DNA of 64,000 nt. Origin: HyVt-477 sp965224605 (GTDB taxonomy: Bacteria > Pseudomonadota > Gammaproteobacteria > Thiotrichales > Thiotrichaceae). A program made the translations under genes and the position numbers. Shown here piece by piece: positions 56,436 through 64,000 of the stretch. The DNA lies in NCBI GenBank assembly GCA_965224605.1, contig CBDCZP010000015.1:1-64000 (forward strand). The letters run 5' to 3'. The notes below the pieces were generated by a model. That model ran no database searches, was not told where the DNA came from, and was given only the letters and a program-made list of their open reading frames with translations. Numbering within the stretch: position 1 is the stretch's first letter; every line of letters starts with the position of its first letter.

Positions 56436-57182
56436 ATGAAATCACATACACAGCATTTACCTAAATGTAAAAACTGCGCCATTCGATCCACTGCTTTATT
56501 TGGTGAGTTAGAAACAAAGCATTTGGATAAAGCGCGTGCGCTGCGTTCTGCACAAGTGACCTACACAGCAGGCGAATACTTGTATCATGAAGGGGATATT
56601 CCGAGCAAAGCTTATACGCTCTACAACGGCTGGATCATCTTATTTAAGAACTTGCGTAGCGGTGATAGGCAGATACTTAGATTTGCACTCCCAGGGGATT
56701 TCTTGTGCTACAAAGTAGGTAAGCATAATGTCATGGATCATTCCGCCATTGCTGTTTCTGATGTGACTTTATGTGCATTTCCACTTGATCGTTTTCGGGG
56801 TGTTATCTCTCAATTACCCGAGTTGGCCTTCGCTATTAGCTCAGTCACCGAAACCACTACGCAGCGTTGTCATTCTTCATTAACAACCATCGCCAGCTAT
56901 CCTGCTGAAGCGAAAGTTGCATTTTTGTTACTCAGTCTTTTTATCAGAGAGATGGTGTTAAGAAAAGATGAAGCATGCATACCCTTTCCGATTACTCAGG
57001 AAGATATAGCGGACGCGCTGGGGTTGACCTCGATCCACGTTAATCGTGTTTTTCAGTCATTAAGAAAACAAGGTTTAATTGAGTGTAAAAATCGTTGTTT
57101 GTGGATACCTGACAAGATTGCTTTAGCAAAGGTTGCGAGAATCAGCATGCCTGAGCTAGAACAAATTATGACGAGTAATTAG
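56436..57182 (+). CDS. Crp/Fnr-family transcriptional regulator
   Basis: A 248-residue regulator: a cyclic-nucleotide-binding-like domain (EYLYHEGDIPSKAYTLYNGW, RQILRFALPGDFLCYKVG) and a C-terminal winged helix-turn-helix (FPITQEDIADALGLTSIHVN RVFQSLRKQGLIE, split across two quotes). N-terminal CKNCAIR resembles part of the FNR cluster-binding set, but the third N-terminal cysteine of classical FNR is not obvious, so oxygen sensing is uncertain. It may control the neighbouring DUF302, RND or globule-protein genes. Confidence 0.86.
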   Translation: MKSHTQHLPKCKNCAIRSTALFGELETKHLDKARALRSAQVTYTAGEYLYHEGDIPSKAYTLYNGWIILFKNLRSGDRQILRFALPGDFLCYKVGKHNVMDHSAIAVSDVTLCAFPLDRFRGVISQLPELAFAISSVTETTTQRCHSSLTTIASYPAEAKVAFLLLSLFIREMVLRKDEACIPFPITQEDIADALGLTSIHVNRVFQSLRKQGLIECKNRCLWIPDKIALAKVARISMPELEQIMTSN

Positions 57183-57353
57183 AGACTCATTTAGTTGATT
57201 TAAATAGTGCGTGACCTGAGCGTTGAACTGAAAAACACAAGCAGAAGCTATGAGTGTATTGTGTGTGTTCTAGTTTCTGGTGATGCACCCGCGTTGTAGC
57301 AGGTTACTCGCTATACCACGTGCTAAATAGTTCCTGTCTGTACAGCAATGAAG

Positions 57354-58136
57354 CTATTGATCCTTATTTTCAGTAGCTGATTTCTCTTTTGTCTTGTTAC
57401 TACTTTCTGAAGTACCCGTCGACGTGTTTGATTGAGAGAATGACTGTTGCTGCTTTTGCATCTGATCCTGCAACTGTTTTTGCATGGCTTGTTGTCTTTT
57501 CACTACTTCTTGATAACTGGGTGCTTGAGGCGGCACTGGCATAGCAGGTCTATATCCAGACATTGGATAACCGTAGGGCGTACCTTGTTGTTGCGGTGGC
57601 ATGTATGATTGCTTGGGACGTGGTATGGGTATAGCAGCTTGTGGAGACGTGTACGACATCGGGGGTATAGATTGCATAGGTGACATAGACAGCATCTGTC
57701 TAGGTACGCCATAGCTATATTGGTTATAGCCACTGTTATTCCAGGGGGTTCCTCGGTAGCCAGAGTTATTGGAGTTGGTGCCGCTACTAATAAAATTTCC
57801 CGTAGTATTGCCAAACGCGGTTGTATCGCCGATGGCATTGCCGGCAAAATCAGTCGCTCCATTAGCGGATATCTTGGTATCCATATTGCTACGACCTTTG
57901 CCTTTGAAGGTTAGTGAAAAATCAATTTCTCCATCAGCATCGCCTTTGCCAGTACTCCAGCCGGAGACTTTGCCTTGCCCTGAAGTAGAGCTATTTCCGG
58001 ACCCTGTCCCCAAGCCGGCAGCATTACCTGTTTCTGAGCCTTGGGTATTGGCGTTGTTCCAGCCATTAAACCAGTCTGCCGAAGCATTAGTTGATAAAGA
58101 AACGAGTATTGAAAGGGATAATATTTTAAGTTTCAT
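57354..58136 (-). CDS. Secreted low-complexity protein, sulfur-globule-protein-like (paralogue 1)
   Basis: A 260-residue protein with signal peptide (residues 1-20, ending NASA) and AGGAG before the ATG. The mature N-terminal half is Gly/Ser/Asn/Thr-rich (GTGSGNSSTSGQG) and contains the block GKGDADGE..DF..FKGKGR shared with paralogue 2. The middle is Tyr/Pro/Met/Gln-rich and the end a Gln-rich helix then a Ser/Thr/Lys tail. Composition, secretion and dsr context suggest a component of the sulfur globule envelope; no sequence search was possible. Confidence 0.6.
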   Translation of the reverse strand: MKLKILSLSILVSLSTNASADWFNGWNNANTQGSETGNAAGLGTGSGNSSTSGQGKVSGWSTGKGDADGEIDFSLTFKGKGRSNMDTKISANGATDFAGNAIGDTTAFGNTTGNFISSGTNSNNSGYRGTPWNNSGYNQYSYGVPRQMLSMSPMQSIPPMSYTSPQAAIPIPRPKQSYMPPQQQGTPYGYPMSGYRPAMPVPPQAPSYQEVVKRQQAMQKQLQDQMQKQQQSFSQSNTSTGTSESSNKTKEKSATENKDQ

Positions 58137-58479
58137 GACGATCTCCTGAATTTTTTAAAATCCTGATTAGATCGCAGAGCATCAAGGGCTTAAATGTATC
58201 TGAGGTATTCGCCGTAGCTTATTTTAGTGATGATAGTTGGATTATAATTCCAGGGCGTTTACTCTAGGATATGACTTGAAAACACACTCTGAAATAAATA
58301 GCAGTGTAGGAAAAATCAGCTTCTTCAGAAGTGCATAGCACTCGTACAATGGATTTATTAATCAGGTATGCAATAAATATAGTCTAAAAAGGAAAATTAT
58401 TTCTTAATCTAGATCAATATGATGTTACAAAAATGTGTAGTGTTTTTTTGTAACAATACACATTACTCCTTTTCGAATG

Positions 58480-58511
58480 CCCGTTATTCTCGCGTAGCGG
58501 GGAATAACGGG
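58480..58511. terminator. Hairpin just downstream of paralogue 2
   Basis: CCCGTTATTC (58480-58489) and GAATAACGGG (58502-58511) form a perfect 10-bp stem, 27 nt after the stop of the minus-strand gene at 58538. No T-run follows on the minus strand, so termination would be weak; mRNA 3'-end protection is an alternative. The remainder of 58137-58537 shows no gene. Confidence 0.5.
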
Positions 58512-58537
58512 GGATTCAATGAAGTGTCTTACCATCG

Positions 58538-59446
58538 TTATTTAGCAGGAGCCGCAGCAGGTTTTGCAGCTGGAGCGGTTGGCTGCTGTTGAGCTGGAGC
58601 CTGTTGTACTGGCATAGCAGGTCGTTGCATCTGCATGGGCATAGGAGCATATCCATAAGAAGAAGGAGCATAGCCATAGGAAGGGGCGTATCCATAAGGG
58701 ACGTAGCCGAAGGGTGCCGCATTATTTCCTGCAAAGGGCATTGTAGGCATTGACCAGCCATTATTGTTACCCCACGGCATGTTTCCACCGCTATTACTCC
58801 ACGGCATGCTGTTTCCACCGCTATTACTCCACGGCATGCTGTTTCCACCGCTATTACTCCACGGCATGTTGTTTCCACCGCTATTACTCCACGGCATGCT
58901 GTTTCCGCCGCTATTACTCCACGGCATGTTGTTTCCACCGCTATTATTCCAAGGCATGTTTCCACCACTATTACTCCACGGCATGTTGTTTCCACCGCTA
59001 TTATTCCAAGGCATGTTTCCGCCGCTATTGCTCCATGGCATTGAGTTGCCTGAGGCTGAATTGTTATTACCACCGGAGCCACCAGCGTTAGTATTTCCCG
59101 CAGTATTGCCACTGCCCGTCATGTTAGATGAGCCTTTTCCAGCGCCTTCTCCTTGGCCGTCAGCAGAGCCTTTCGCATCCATATCGGTGCGTCCCTTGCC
59201 TTTAAATTGAACTGCAAAATCGACTTCGCCATCAGCATCGCCTTTACCCGTGCCCCAGCCTTTAGCATTTCCAGCCGTATTGCCAGCTCCCTGACCTTGA
59301 CCTGTGGACCAGCCCGAAGCATTACCTGCTCCCGTGCCTTGACCTGCTCCAGTGTTTGATTGATTAGCCGAATCCGCTGAAACGGTTCCGACAAGTGCGA
59401 AAGAAAGCGCAGTAAGCGCTGCAAAGGTTTTAGTTTGAATATTCAT
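58538..59446 (-). CDS. Secreted repeat protein, sulfur-globule-protein-like (paralogue 2)
   Basis: A 302-residue protein: signal peptide (residues 1-24, ending VSADS), a Gly/Ser/Asn/Ala region, the shared GKGDADGEVDFAVQFKGKGR block, then ten MPW repeats of the form GGNNMPWSNS or GGNMPWNNS, and a C-terminal Tyr/Pro/Ala-rich part (YGYAPSYGYAP, QAPAQQQPTAPAA). The Tyr-rich tail resembles known sulfur globule proteins. It lies 0.4 kb upstream of paralogue 1 on the same strand, so the pair likely arose by duplication. GGAG precedes the ATG. Function in sulfur storage is inferred. Confidence 0.65.
   Translation of the reverse strand: MNIQTKTFAALTALSFALVGTVSADSANQSNTGAGQGTGAGNASGWSTGQGQGAGNTAGNAKGWGTGKGDADGEVDFAVQFKGKGRTDMDAKGSADGQGEGAGKGSSNMTGSGNTAGNTNAGGSGGNNNSASGNSMPWSNSGGNMPWNNSGGNNMPWSNSGGNMPWNNSGGNNMPWSNSGGNSMPWSNSGGNNMPWSNSGGNSMPWSNSGGNSMPWSNSGGNMPWGNNNGWSMPTMPFAGNNAAPFGYVPYGYAPSYGYAPSSYGYAPMPMQMQRPAMPVQQAPAQQQPTAPAAKPAAAPAK
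58770..59043 (-). repeat. Tandem MPW-encoding repeats
   Basis: About ten copies of a 27- or 30-nt unit (plus-strand form CCACGGCATG.TGTTTCCACC) encode GGN(x)MPW(S/N)NS. Units differ by 3-nt (one residue) length variants, a pattern open to slippage and to copy-number change between strains. Confidence 0.85.
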
Positions 59447-59769
59447 TGTTTATCTCCATTAGATTGCAAGCCAAATAGTGAACTTATATCGCAAGATCCA
59501 TGTAAACCAAGAGTCTACTCCTGGATAGATTCCACAAAATCACAATACAAACCCCTCCTAGAAACTCAGTGGTTCTAGTGTTCTTAAGTAAATAGTATAG
59601 TAGAGACTTAATCAATAGATATTAACTTAGATTAATAACAAAATTGGGGAGTTGTATTACAGCCGATCTCGACATTAAATAATAAGAAACTAACATGTGT
59701 TAAGACGTTTCTGATTTTATTGCATTACTGTTAGGGAGAGGCGTTTTTCTCATGTCTCGCTCCCAAGGT

Positions 59770-59804
59770 GGTAGTGTTCTCTATATTGAGAACGCTACCT
59801 TTTT
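59770..59804 (+). terminator. Orphan rho-independent terminator
   Basis: GGTAGTGTTCTC (59770-59781) and GAGAACGCTACC (59788-59799) form a 12-bp stem (one G-U pair) with a 6-base loop, followed by T5 (59800-59804). It points in the plus direction, but no plus-strand gene ends before it, so it may end a small RNA or an unannotated transcript. The stretch 59447-59861 otherwise shows no gene. Confidence 0.75.
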
Positions 59805-59861
59805 ATGTGAATCCCTTTTCATAACATACTAACTAATATCTTAGTAGTCACAGGTTACTTG

Positions 59862-60057
59862 CAGGGCTGTTCAATGCTAGCTCTTTTGTACAAAATACTA
59901 TTGAATCTTCATATGATGGGTAGGTCGGATAAGGAACGCCATCCGACAAGATATTGAATTTAATGTGTTTGTCGGATGGCGCTATCGCTTATTCGACCTA
60001 CCAAAAATGCAAATTGGCTATTCATTGTATGAGAAAAATTAGCATTGAACAGCCCTG
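59862..60057. mobile_element. MITE-like element with 18-bp terminal inverted repeats, copy 2
   Basis: CAGGGCTGTTCAATGCTA (59862-59879) and TAGCATTGAACAGCCCTG (60040-60057) are perfect inverted repeats. GGTTACT occurs immediately or nearly adjacent on both sides (59853-59859 and 60058-60064), as a target duplication would. The inner part contains a complete copy of the GTAGGTCGGATAAGG palindrome (59920-60001). Confidence 0.75.
59920..60001. repeat. GTAGGTCGGATAAGG palindromic repeat, nested copy
   Basis: GTAGGTCGGATAAGGAACGC, CATCCGACAA and their mirror images TTGTCGGATGGCGC, TTATTCGACCTAC form an 82-bp palindrome. It is nested in the element at 59862-60057 and is related to 45914-46043 and 11573-11603. 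Confidence 0.75.
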
Positions 60058-60090
60058 GGTTACTGGTACCCACTTTTCAGATGATTAGAG

Positions 60091-60504
60091 ATGAATAAAA
60101 ATAGAACAGTTAATAGTGTACTTCATTATATTGAGCAAGTAGGGCTTCTGCTTATAGTGATAGCCACTATCATTGCAGTCGGCCAAGAGCTTTTTGTGAT
60201 GATCGATAAAATGAAAGTTGACTTAAAAGACCTTCTACTGTTATTTATTTATCTTGAAATTATTGCAATGGTTAAGATTTACTATGAGCAGCATCACCTG
60301 CCCATCAGGTTTCCAATTTATATCGCAATAGTTGCTCTAGCCCGATACATTATTCTAGATTCAAAATCCTTTGATAACTGGCAACTGTTTGAAACGGCTC
60401 TCACTATTGTATTGTTAACACTTGCGGTGCTGATTGTCCGGTTTGGTCATACTAGACTGCCCTATGAAGACATTGACAGTAACACGCACGAGAATAAACA
60501 ATAG
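60091..60504 (+). CDS. PsiE-like membrane protein
   Basis: A 137-residue protein with four hydrophobic helices (about residues 15-35, 45-62, 72-90 and 105-122), matching the phosphate-starvation-inducible PsiE family (YEQHHLPIRFPIYIAIVALA, YIILDSK). Function unknown. It is 11 nt from the next gene and probably forms an operon with it. It follows a MITE-like element by 33 nt. Confidence 0.78.
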   Translation: MNKNRTVNSVLHYIEQVGLLLIVIATIIAVGQELFVMIDKMKVDLKDLLLLFIYLEIIAMVKIYYEQHHLPIRFPIYIAIVALARYIILDSKSFDNWQLFETALTIVLLTLAVLIVRFGHTRLPYEDIDSNTHENKQ

Positions 60505-60515
60505 CCGATTAAGCA

Positions 60516-62198
60516 ATGGATGATCTAGACTCTACAGCTAAAAAAAACGATAAAAAGAGTGTTCAAGCACTCAATAACCTAGCATCAAAAAAGAAAACCA
60601 ACTCAACGGGTAAGCCCAAAAAAAACACCGCCAAGAAAAAGAAAAACAATGCTTCCGCTAAAAGCGTAGAGACCATGTTTCGTAATGCTTATCGGGCGCA
60701 ACTGGATATGCTTGCGTTAGCTGCCACCAAAGCTAATATCATGATTTCTCTAAACGGTATTATCGTTTCGATCTTGATGGTTACTAGTGGTTTTATTTAT
60801 ACAAATACCCCCATCTTTTTATTGCCCGCTATTCTGTTTTTAGTCACTTCCGCTATTTCTATCTACTTTGCCCTCTCTGCGGCTTCGCCATCGCCTGCTC
60901 CTGCACATACCCGTGTTTTTTGTTGCGTCAGAGATGTCATCAAACGCAAGGCCAGTTTTCGGGATTTCAAAGAGTACGTCAAACTACCTGAAAAACGTTT
61001 TGATGAGAAAACATCGAATATATTGATCTTTGATGATTTCGCGCAGCTATCAAAAGAAACCTACCTTAAATATATGGCTGAATTAGTAAATAATCCCGAA
61101 AAGACCTATGAAAAAATGAGTGATCAGCTCTATTGGTTAGGCAAGATGGCCGATAACAAGTTTACCAATCTACGCTATTCCTACTCGGTATTTCGTTGGG
61201 GTTTGATTCTATCCATATCAATATTTTTAGGCTTAAAAGCTGTACAGTTTTATTACCCTTATGATCATGAATCTTTGAGAAAAGGTATTGTTACTAATAC
61301 CAGTATTTTGAAATTCAATCATATTTACGAGCCATCCGGTGTGCAGCAATTGGCAGATGGGCGCATTTTGATTATTGAAGATGAACCTGAGCAGCCATTA
61401 CATATCCTAAAGCTAACAGCCGATGGCAAGATGTTAGAAAACAAGTCTCTGAATATGTTATTGCGCATTGCGTTTAGTAGAAGACTGGATGATCTGGAAG
61501 CGATTACAACAGACCCCAATGGCTACCTTTATGCGATTACTTCTCATAAACGGAACAGCCGGGGAAAACGTAAAAAAGCAAGAGAGCTTCTGATTCGTTT
61601 TAAGATACAAGGGAATAAGGTTGTTGATACTGGGATTGTTGAGAATCTTTATGAGGCTATTGAGGGTTCTGGCATTCTCGGTAAAGTCGATAAAAAAGGT
61701 GCGGGTGGGATATATAATCTTAATATCGAGGCGTTAAGTTTTGATCAAGACAATAGATTAATGATTTCGCTTCGAAGTCCTCAGCTTGATAATAAATCAA
61801 TGATTCTCTTGCTTGAAAACCCGACAGGGATTTTTGAAAATAATGAAATTCCTAAAATAGCCTCCACTCCCATCCTGTTAGATTTAGAAGGTGGTGGTAT
61901 ACGCGCCATGAGCTATGATCCAAAACTCAAAGGTTATTTACTTACCAATGAAATCTATATCAATGAGAGCAATAATGTAAAGCATTCTCAAATTTCATTT
62001 TGGAAAGGTAGTCAAAGCCACAAGCCTGAACCGATCAAGCTACCAGGTTTAATTAATATGAATAATGTTGAAGGTATTGCTCCGGTGACCATAAAGGGTG
62101 AACCACGGGTATTGCTCATTAGTGATAATGGTGATTTAAAACGGAATAGACCCGCTAATTATATGCTACTTGAGTATCATCAATTGACAGAGCAGTAG
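60516..62198 (+). CDS. PycTM (Pycsar effector-like) domain fused to DUF3616 propeller
   Basis: A 560-residue protein. A Lys-rich N-terminus (1-50) precedes a membrane domain of the Pycsar transmembrane effector type: LDMLALAATKANIMISLNGI, a second helix (about 100-118) and SDQLYWLGKMADNKFTNLRY before a third helix (about 228-246). Residues about 265-560 look like a DUF3616 beta-propeller (LDDLEAITTDPNGYLYAIT, NIEALSFDQDNRLMISLRSP, NNVEGIAPVTIKGEP). Pycsar effectors damage the membrane on sensing a cyclic nucleotide made by a partner cyclase, but no cyclase lies nearby. It may instead sense another ligand through the propeller. Confidence 0.7.
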   Translation: MDDLDSTAKKNDKKSVQALNNLASKKKTNSTGKPKKNTAKKKKNNASAKSVETMFRNAYRAQLDMLALAATKANIMISLNGIIVSILMVTSGFIYTNTPIFLLPAILFLVTSAISIYFALSAASPSPAPAHTRVFCCVRDVIKRKASFRDFKEYVKLPEKRFDEKTSNILIFDDFAQLSKETYLKYMAELVNNPEKTYEKMSDQLYWLGKMADNKFTNLRYSYSVFRWGLILSISIFLGLKAVQFYYPYDHESLRKGIVTNTSILKFNHIYEPSGVQQLADGRILIIEDEPEQPLHILKLTADGKMLENKSLNMLLRIAFSRRLDDLEAITTDPNGYLYAITSHKRNSRGKRKKARELLIRFKIQGNKVVDTGIVENLYEAIEGSGILGKVDKKGAGGIYNLNIEALSFDQDNRLMISLRSPQLDNKSMILLLENPTGIFENNEIPKIASTPILLDLEGGGIRAMSYDPKLKGYLLTNEIYINESNNVKHSQISFWKGSQSHKPEPIKLPGLINMNNVEGIAPVTIKGEPRVLLISDNGDLKRNRPANYMLLEYHQLTEQ

Positions 62199-62643
62199 TT
62201 ATAAAGCGACCTCAAGCAAAGGTCTCATAAAAATAATGCCTTTAAACTAATCTGTATCAAGGTATGTCCTGACGATTTTTTTTATTATTGTTTTGAGGCT
62301 TTTCATCATGGTCTCTTCCTCCAGGCGGCGTTCTTTCTATAGGGAAGAACGTCAACTGCTATTAGTCATTACTAGCATTTTAATTCCACTTGATGTAAAA
62401 CTCAGCCCCCTTTTGTGTCTTCGCTATCGCTCATTTTCACACAAAAAACGTTCTAAACTTTACACAAGTGAATAGGGTGTTAGTTGTGCTGGCATAGACA
62501 TGGCGTCAGAGATAAAAATTCCCCAAAGTGCATTTTTAAACGTTGTGTATCAAAAGACATGTTTATTCTTCGATGCACCTTGTAGTTTCGTTGAGAATTT
62601 TGCCTCAATGTTTAGGTCAGTGAGTTCTATGAGAATCTCATAT
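62199..62643. other. Intergenic between convergent genes
   Basis: No supported gene. Two short inverted repeats are present, CGTTCTT..AAGAACG (about 62328-62351) and TTTTGTGT..ACACAAAA (about 62412-62447). A 48-codon plus-strand frame starting at 62500 runs into the glutamate synthase gene and has no ribosome-binding site. Confidence 0.4.
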
Positions 62644-64000
62644 TTATAGCTCGGTAATGCCAGAATATTTAACACCCGAAAGCAATGCCATTTCTCGATG
62701 CCATGTTGCCAAGTCCTTTTTAGTAAACTGGCTAAAATCATTGTGACCACAGGCTCGTGCCATTACCTGCATTAATTCTACCGAAGCATCAAAAAAGTTA
62801 TGTAGCTGCCTTGATGACTTTTCAATATCTAATCGCTGACGTAGTTCTTCTTTTTGAGTAGCTATACCCGTCGGGCAGTTGTTGGTGTTACACATCCTCG
62901 CAGCAACACAGCCTATCGCTTGCATAGCGCTATTTGAGATGGCTACACCATCTGCACCAAGAGCAAGGGCTTTTACAAAATCAATAGGGACACGCAACCC
63001 GCCCGTAATAATGAGCGTTACACGACCGCTCGCAGCTTGCTTATCAAGGTAGGCACGTGCACGGGCTAAAGCTGGAATAGTCGGTACGCTGATATGGTCT
63101 CTAAACATTTCAGGTGCGGCTCCTGTGCCACCGCCGCGACCATCCAATATGATGTAGTCAGCACTTGCGTCTAGTGCAAATTGAATGTCTTCCTCAATAT
63201 GGTTTGCGCTCAACTTAAAGCCAATAGGAATCCCGCCTGTAATTTCCCTCACACGGTCTGCAAAATCTTTAAAATCAGAAGCAGATGAAAGATTTTTAAA
63301 GGTAGGCGGAGAGATGGCAGCCATGCCTTCAGGAATATTCCGTACTTGTGATATTTTTCCTTTATTTTTATTTCCCGGTAAGTGTCCTCCTGTACCTGTT
63401 TTTGCGCCCTGCCCACCCTTAAAGTGGAAAGCCTGCACTTTAGTTAATAACTCTTCTTTGTAACCAAAACCTGCACTAGCATATTCATAAAAATATCGAG
63501 AATTAGCTTCCTGTTCTTCGGGCAGCATTCCACCCTCTCCAGAGCAAATACCTGTTCCCGAAAGATCAGCTCCTTTGGCTAAAGCGATTTTTGCCTCCTC
63601 TGATAATGCGCCGAAACTCATATCAGAAACAAATAAAGGTATTTTTAACCTTAGAGGCTTCTTGGCCTCTGGCCCAATGACTAACTCTGTTTCAACATTG
63701 ATATTTTCTAGCAATGGTTTGGTTGCCATTTGAGCTGCCATAACTTGTAAATCGTCCCAATGTGGCAGTTCATTTCGAGGCACTCCCATAGAAGTCATTG
63801 GACCGTGATGCCCAAGTTTTGATAGTCCTTCTTTGGCTAATTGATGAATAAAGGCAACTGTTGGTTCTTCTGGTGTAGCAACCGCGACGGGCAAATCAGA
63901 GCCTGAGGGTTTTAAATCTAATTCTACCGCTGAGCCAACTTGACCCACTTGATCATCACTAAATCTTTTATGTGTACCATCACAAAAGGGTAAGTTGCCA
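62644..64000 (-). CDS. CDGSH iron-sulfur domain fused to FMN-dependent glutamate synthase-like protein (partial)
   Basis: The visible part is 452 codons on the minus strand, continuing out of the window; GTG 63948 is in frame, but the frame extends further and encodes LPFCDGTHKRFSDD before it, a CDGSH zinc/iron-sulfur motif. The rest is the GltB-type FMN domain: LFVSDMSFGALSEEAKIALA, GTGICSGEGGMLPEEQ, FHFKGGQGAKTGTGGHLPG, DGRGGGTGAAPEM, and CNTNNCPTGIATQ with the Fe-S cysteines. It lacks the amidotransferase domain of full glutamate synthase. The fusion suggests a distinct oxidoreductase of unknown substrate. Confidence 0.8.
   Translation of the reverse strand, partial: GNLPFCDGTHKRFSDDQVGQVGSAVELDLKPSGSDLPVAVATPEEPTVAFIHQLAKEGLSKLGHHGPMTSMGVPRNELPHWDDLQVMAAQMATKPLLENINVETELVIGPEAKKPLRLKIPLFVSDMSFGALSEEAKIALAKGADLSGTGICSGEGGMLPEEQEANSRYFYEYASAGFGYKEELLTKVQAFHFKGGQGAKTGTGGHLPGNKNKGKISQVRNIPEGMAAISPPTFKNLSSASDFKDFADRVREITGGIPIGFKLSANHIEEDIQFALDASADYIILDGRGGGTGAAPEMFRDHISVPTIPALARARAYLDKQAASGRVTLIITGGLRVPIDFVKALALGADGVAISNSAMQAIGCVAARMCNTNNCPTGIATQKEELRQRLDIEKSSRQLHNFFDASVELMQVMARACGHNDFSQFTKKDLATWHREMALLSGVKYSGITEL

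Noticed and set aside
58770..59043. CRISPR-like array
   Set aside because: Units are contiguous 27/30-nt coding repeats with no unique spacers and translate in frame into a secreted protein.
58764..59210. Plus-strand open frame of about 148 codons over the MPW repeats
   Set aside because: It is the antisense of a repetitive gene with a signal peptide and ribosome-binding site on the minus strand; its Leu/Pro repeat protein is a by-product of the repeat unit length.
62500..62646. 48-codon small protein before the glutamate synthase gene
   Set aside because: It has no ribosome-binding site, overlaps the end of the opposing gene, and shows no recognisable features.

Overview
The window looks like chromosome from a sulfur-oxidising gammaproteobacterium. 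Evidence: an oxidative (reverse-type) dsr cluster in the Allochromatium-like order C-M-K-L-J-O-P-N-R, two secreted low-complexity proteins resembling sulfur globule envelope proteins, several rhodaneses, and gammaproteobacterial housekeeping genes (fabA, ubiA, ubiC, scpAB-trpS). A Thiotrichales-like or related lineage is plausible, but the sequence alone does not fix a genus.

Layout. 1-9.3 kb: last codons of dsrC, then dsrM, dsrK (frameshifted), dsrL, dsrJ, dsrO, dsrP, a terminator, dsrN and dsrR. Together these make the membrane DsrMKJOP complex, the NAD(P)H-linked DsrL subunit, sirohaem amidation and an Fe-S-carrier-like protein. 9.3-12.2 kb: a NarX/NarL-like two-component pair 27 nt behind dsrR, then a rhodanese. 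12.2-24.1 kb: envelope and housekeeping genes, including an OmpA-like protein, ubiA, fabA, a copper-delivery cluster (PCuAC, unknown membrane protein, SCO), a three-gene phospholipid operon and a chromate transporter. 24.3-25.4 kb: a small hemerythrin-like protein and an orphan TusE/DsrC-family protein. 25.8-36.6 kb: a defence island with a type I restriction-modification system (half-size HsdS, HsdM, HsdS, HsdR, YgjP-like peptidase) interrupted by DUF6161, Abi (HEPN) and Fic genes.

36.8-42.4 kb: a 1433-residue internally duplicated membrane protein of unknown function followed by a primase-polymerase-like protein fused to a HAD phosphatase domain. 42.4-46.1 kb: glycine-zipper lipoprotein, methyltransferase, TumE/TumA toxin-antitoxin pair and a secreted glycosidase-like protein. 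46.2-50 kb: ubiC, scpB, scpA, trpS and a YciO-like gene on the minus strand. 50.3-57.2 kb: an RND efflux operon ending in a periplasmic rhodanese, a DUF302 protein and a Crp/Fnr regulator. 57.3-59.5 kb: the two sulfur-globule-like genes. 60-62.2 kb: a PsiE-like protein and a PycTM (Pycsar effector)-DUF3616 fusion. The window ends inside a CDGSH-glutamate synthase fusion gene.

Miniature palindromic elements are scattered between genes. Two have matching terminal inverted repeats and apparent target duplications, and one palindromic repeat sits in frame inside hsdM. Four genes or gene parts (dsrK, fic and hsdR twice) are broken by single-base indels in or beside short homopolymers, so either the assembly has indel errors or some of these genes are decaying. 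The best candidates for undescribed biology are the 1433-residue protein with its primase-HAD neighbour, and the PsiE plus PycTM-DUF3616 pair. No RNA genes or CRISPR arrays were recognised.
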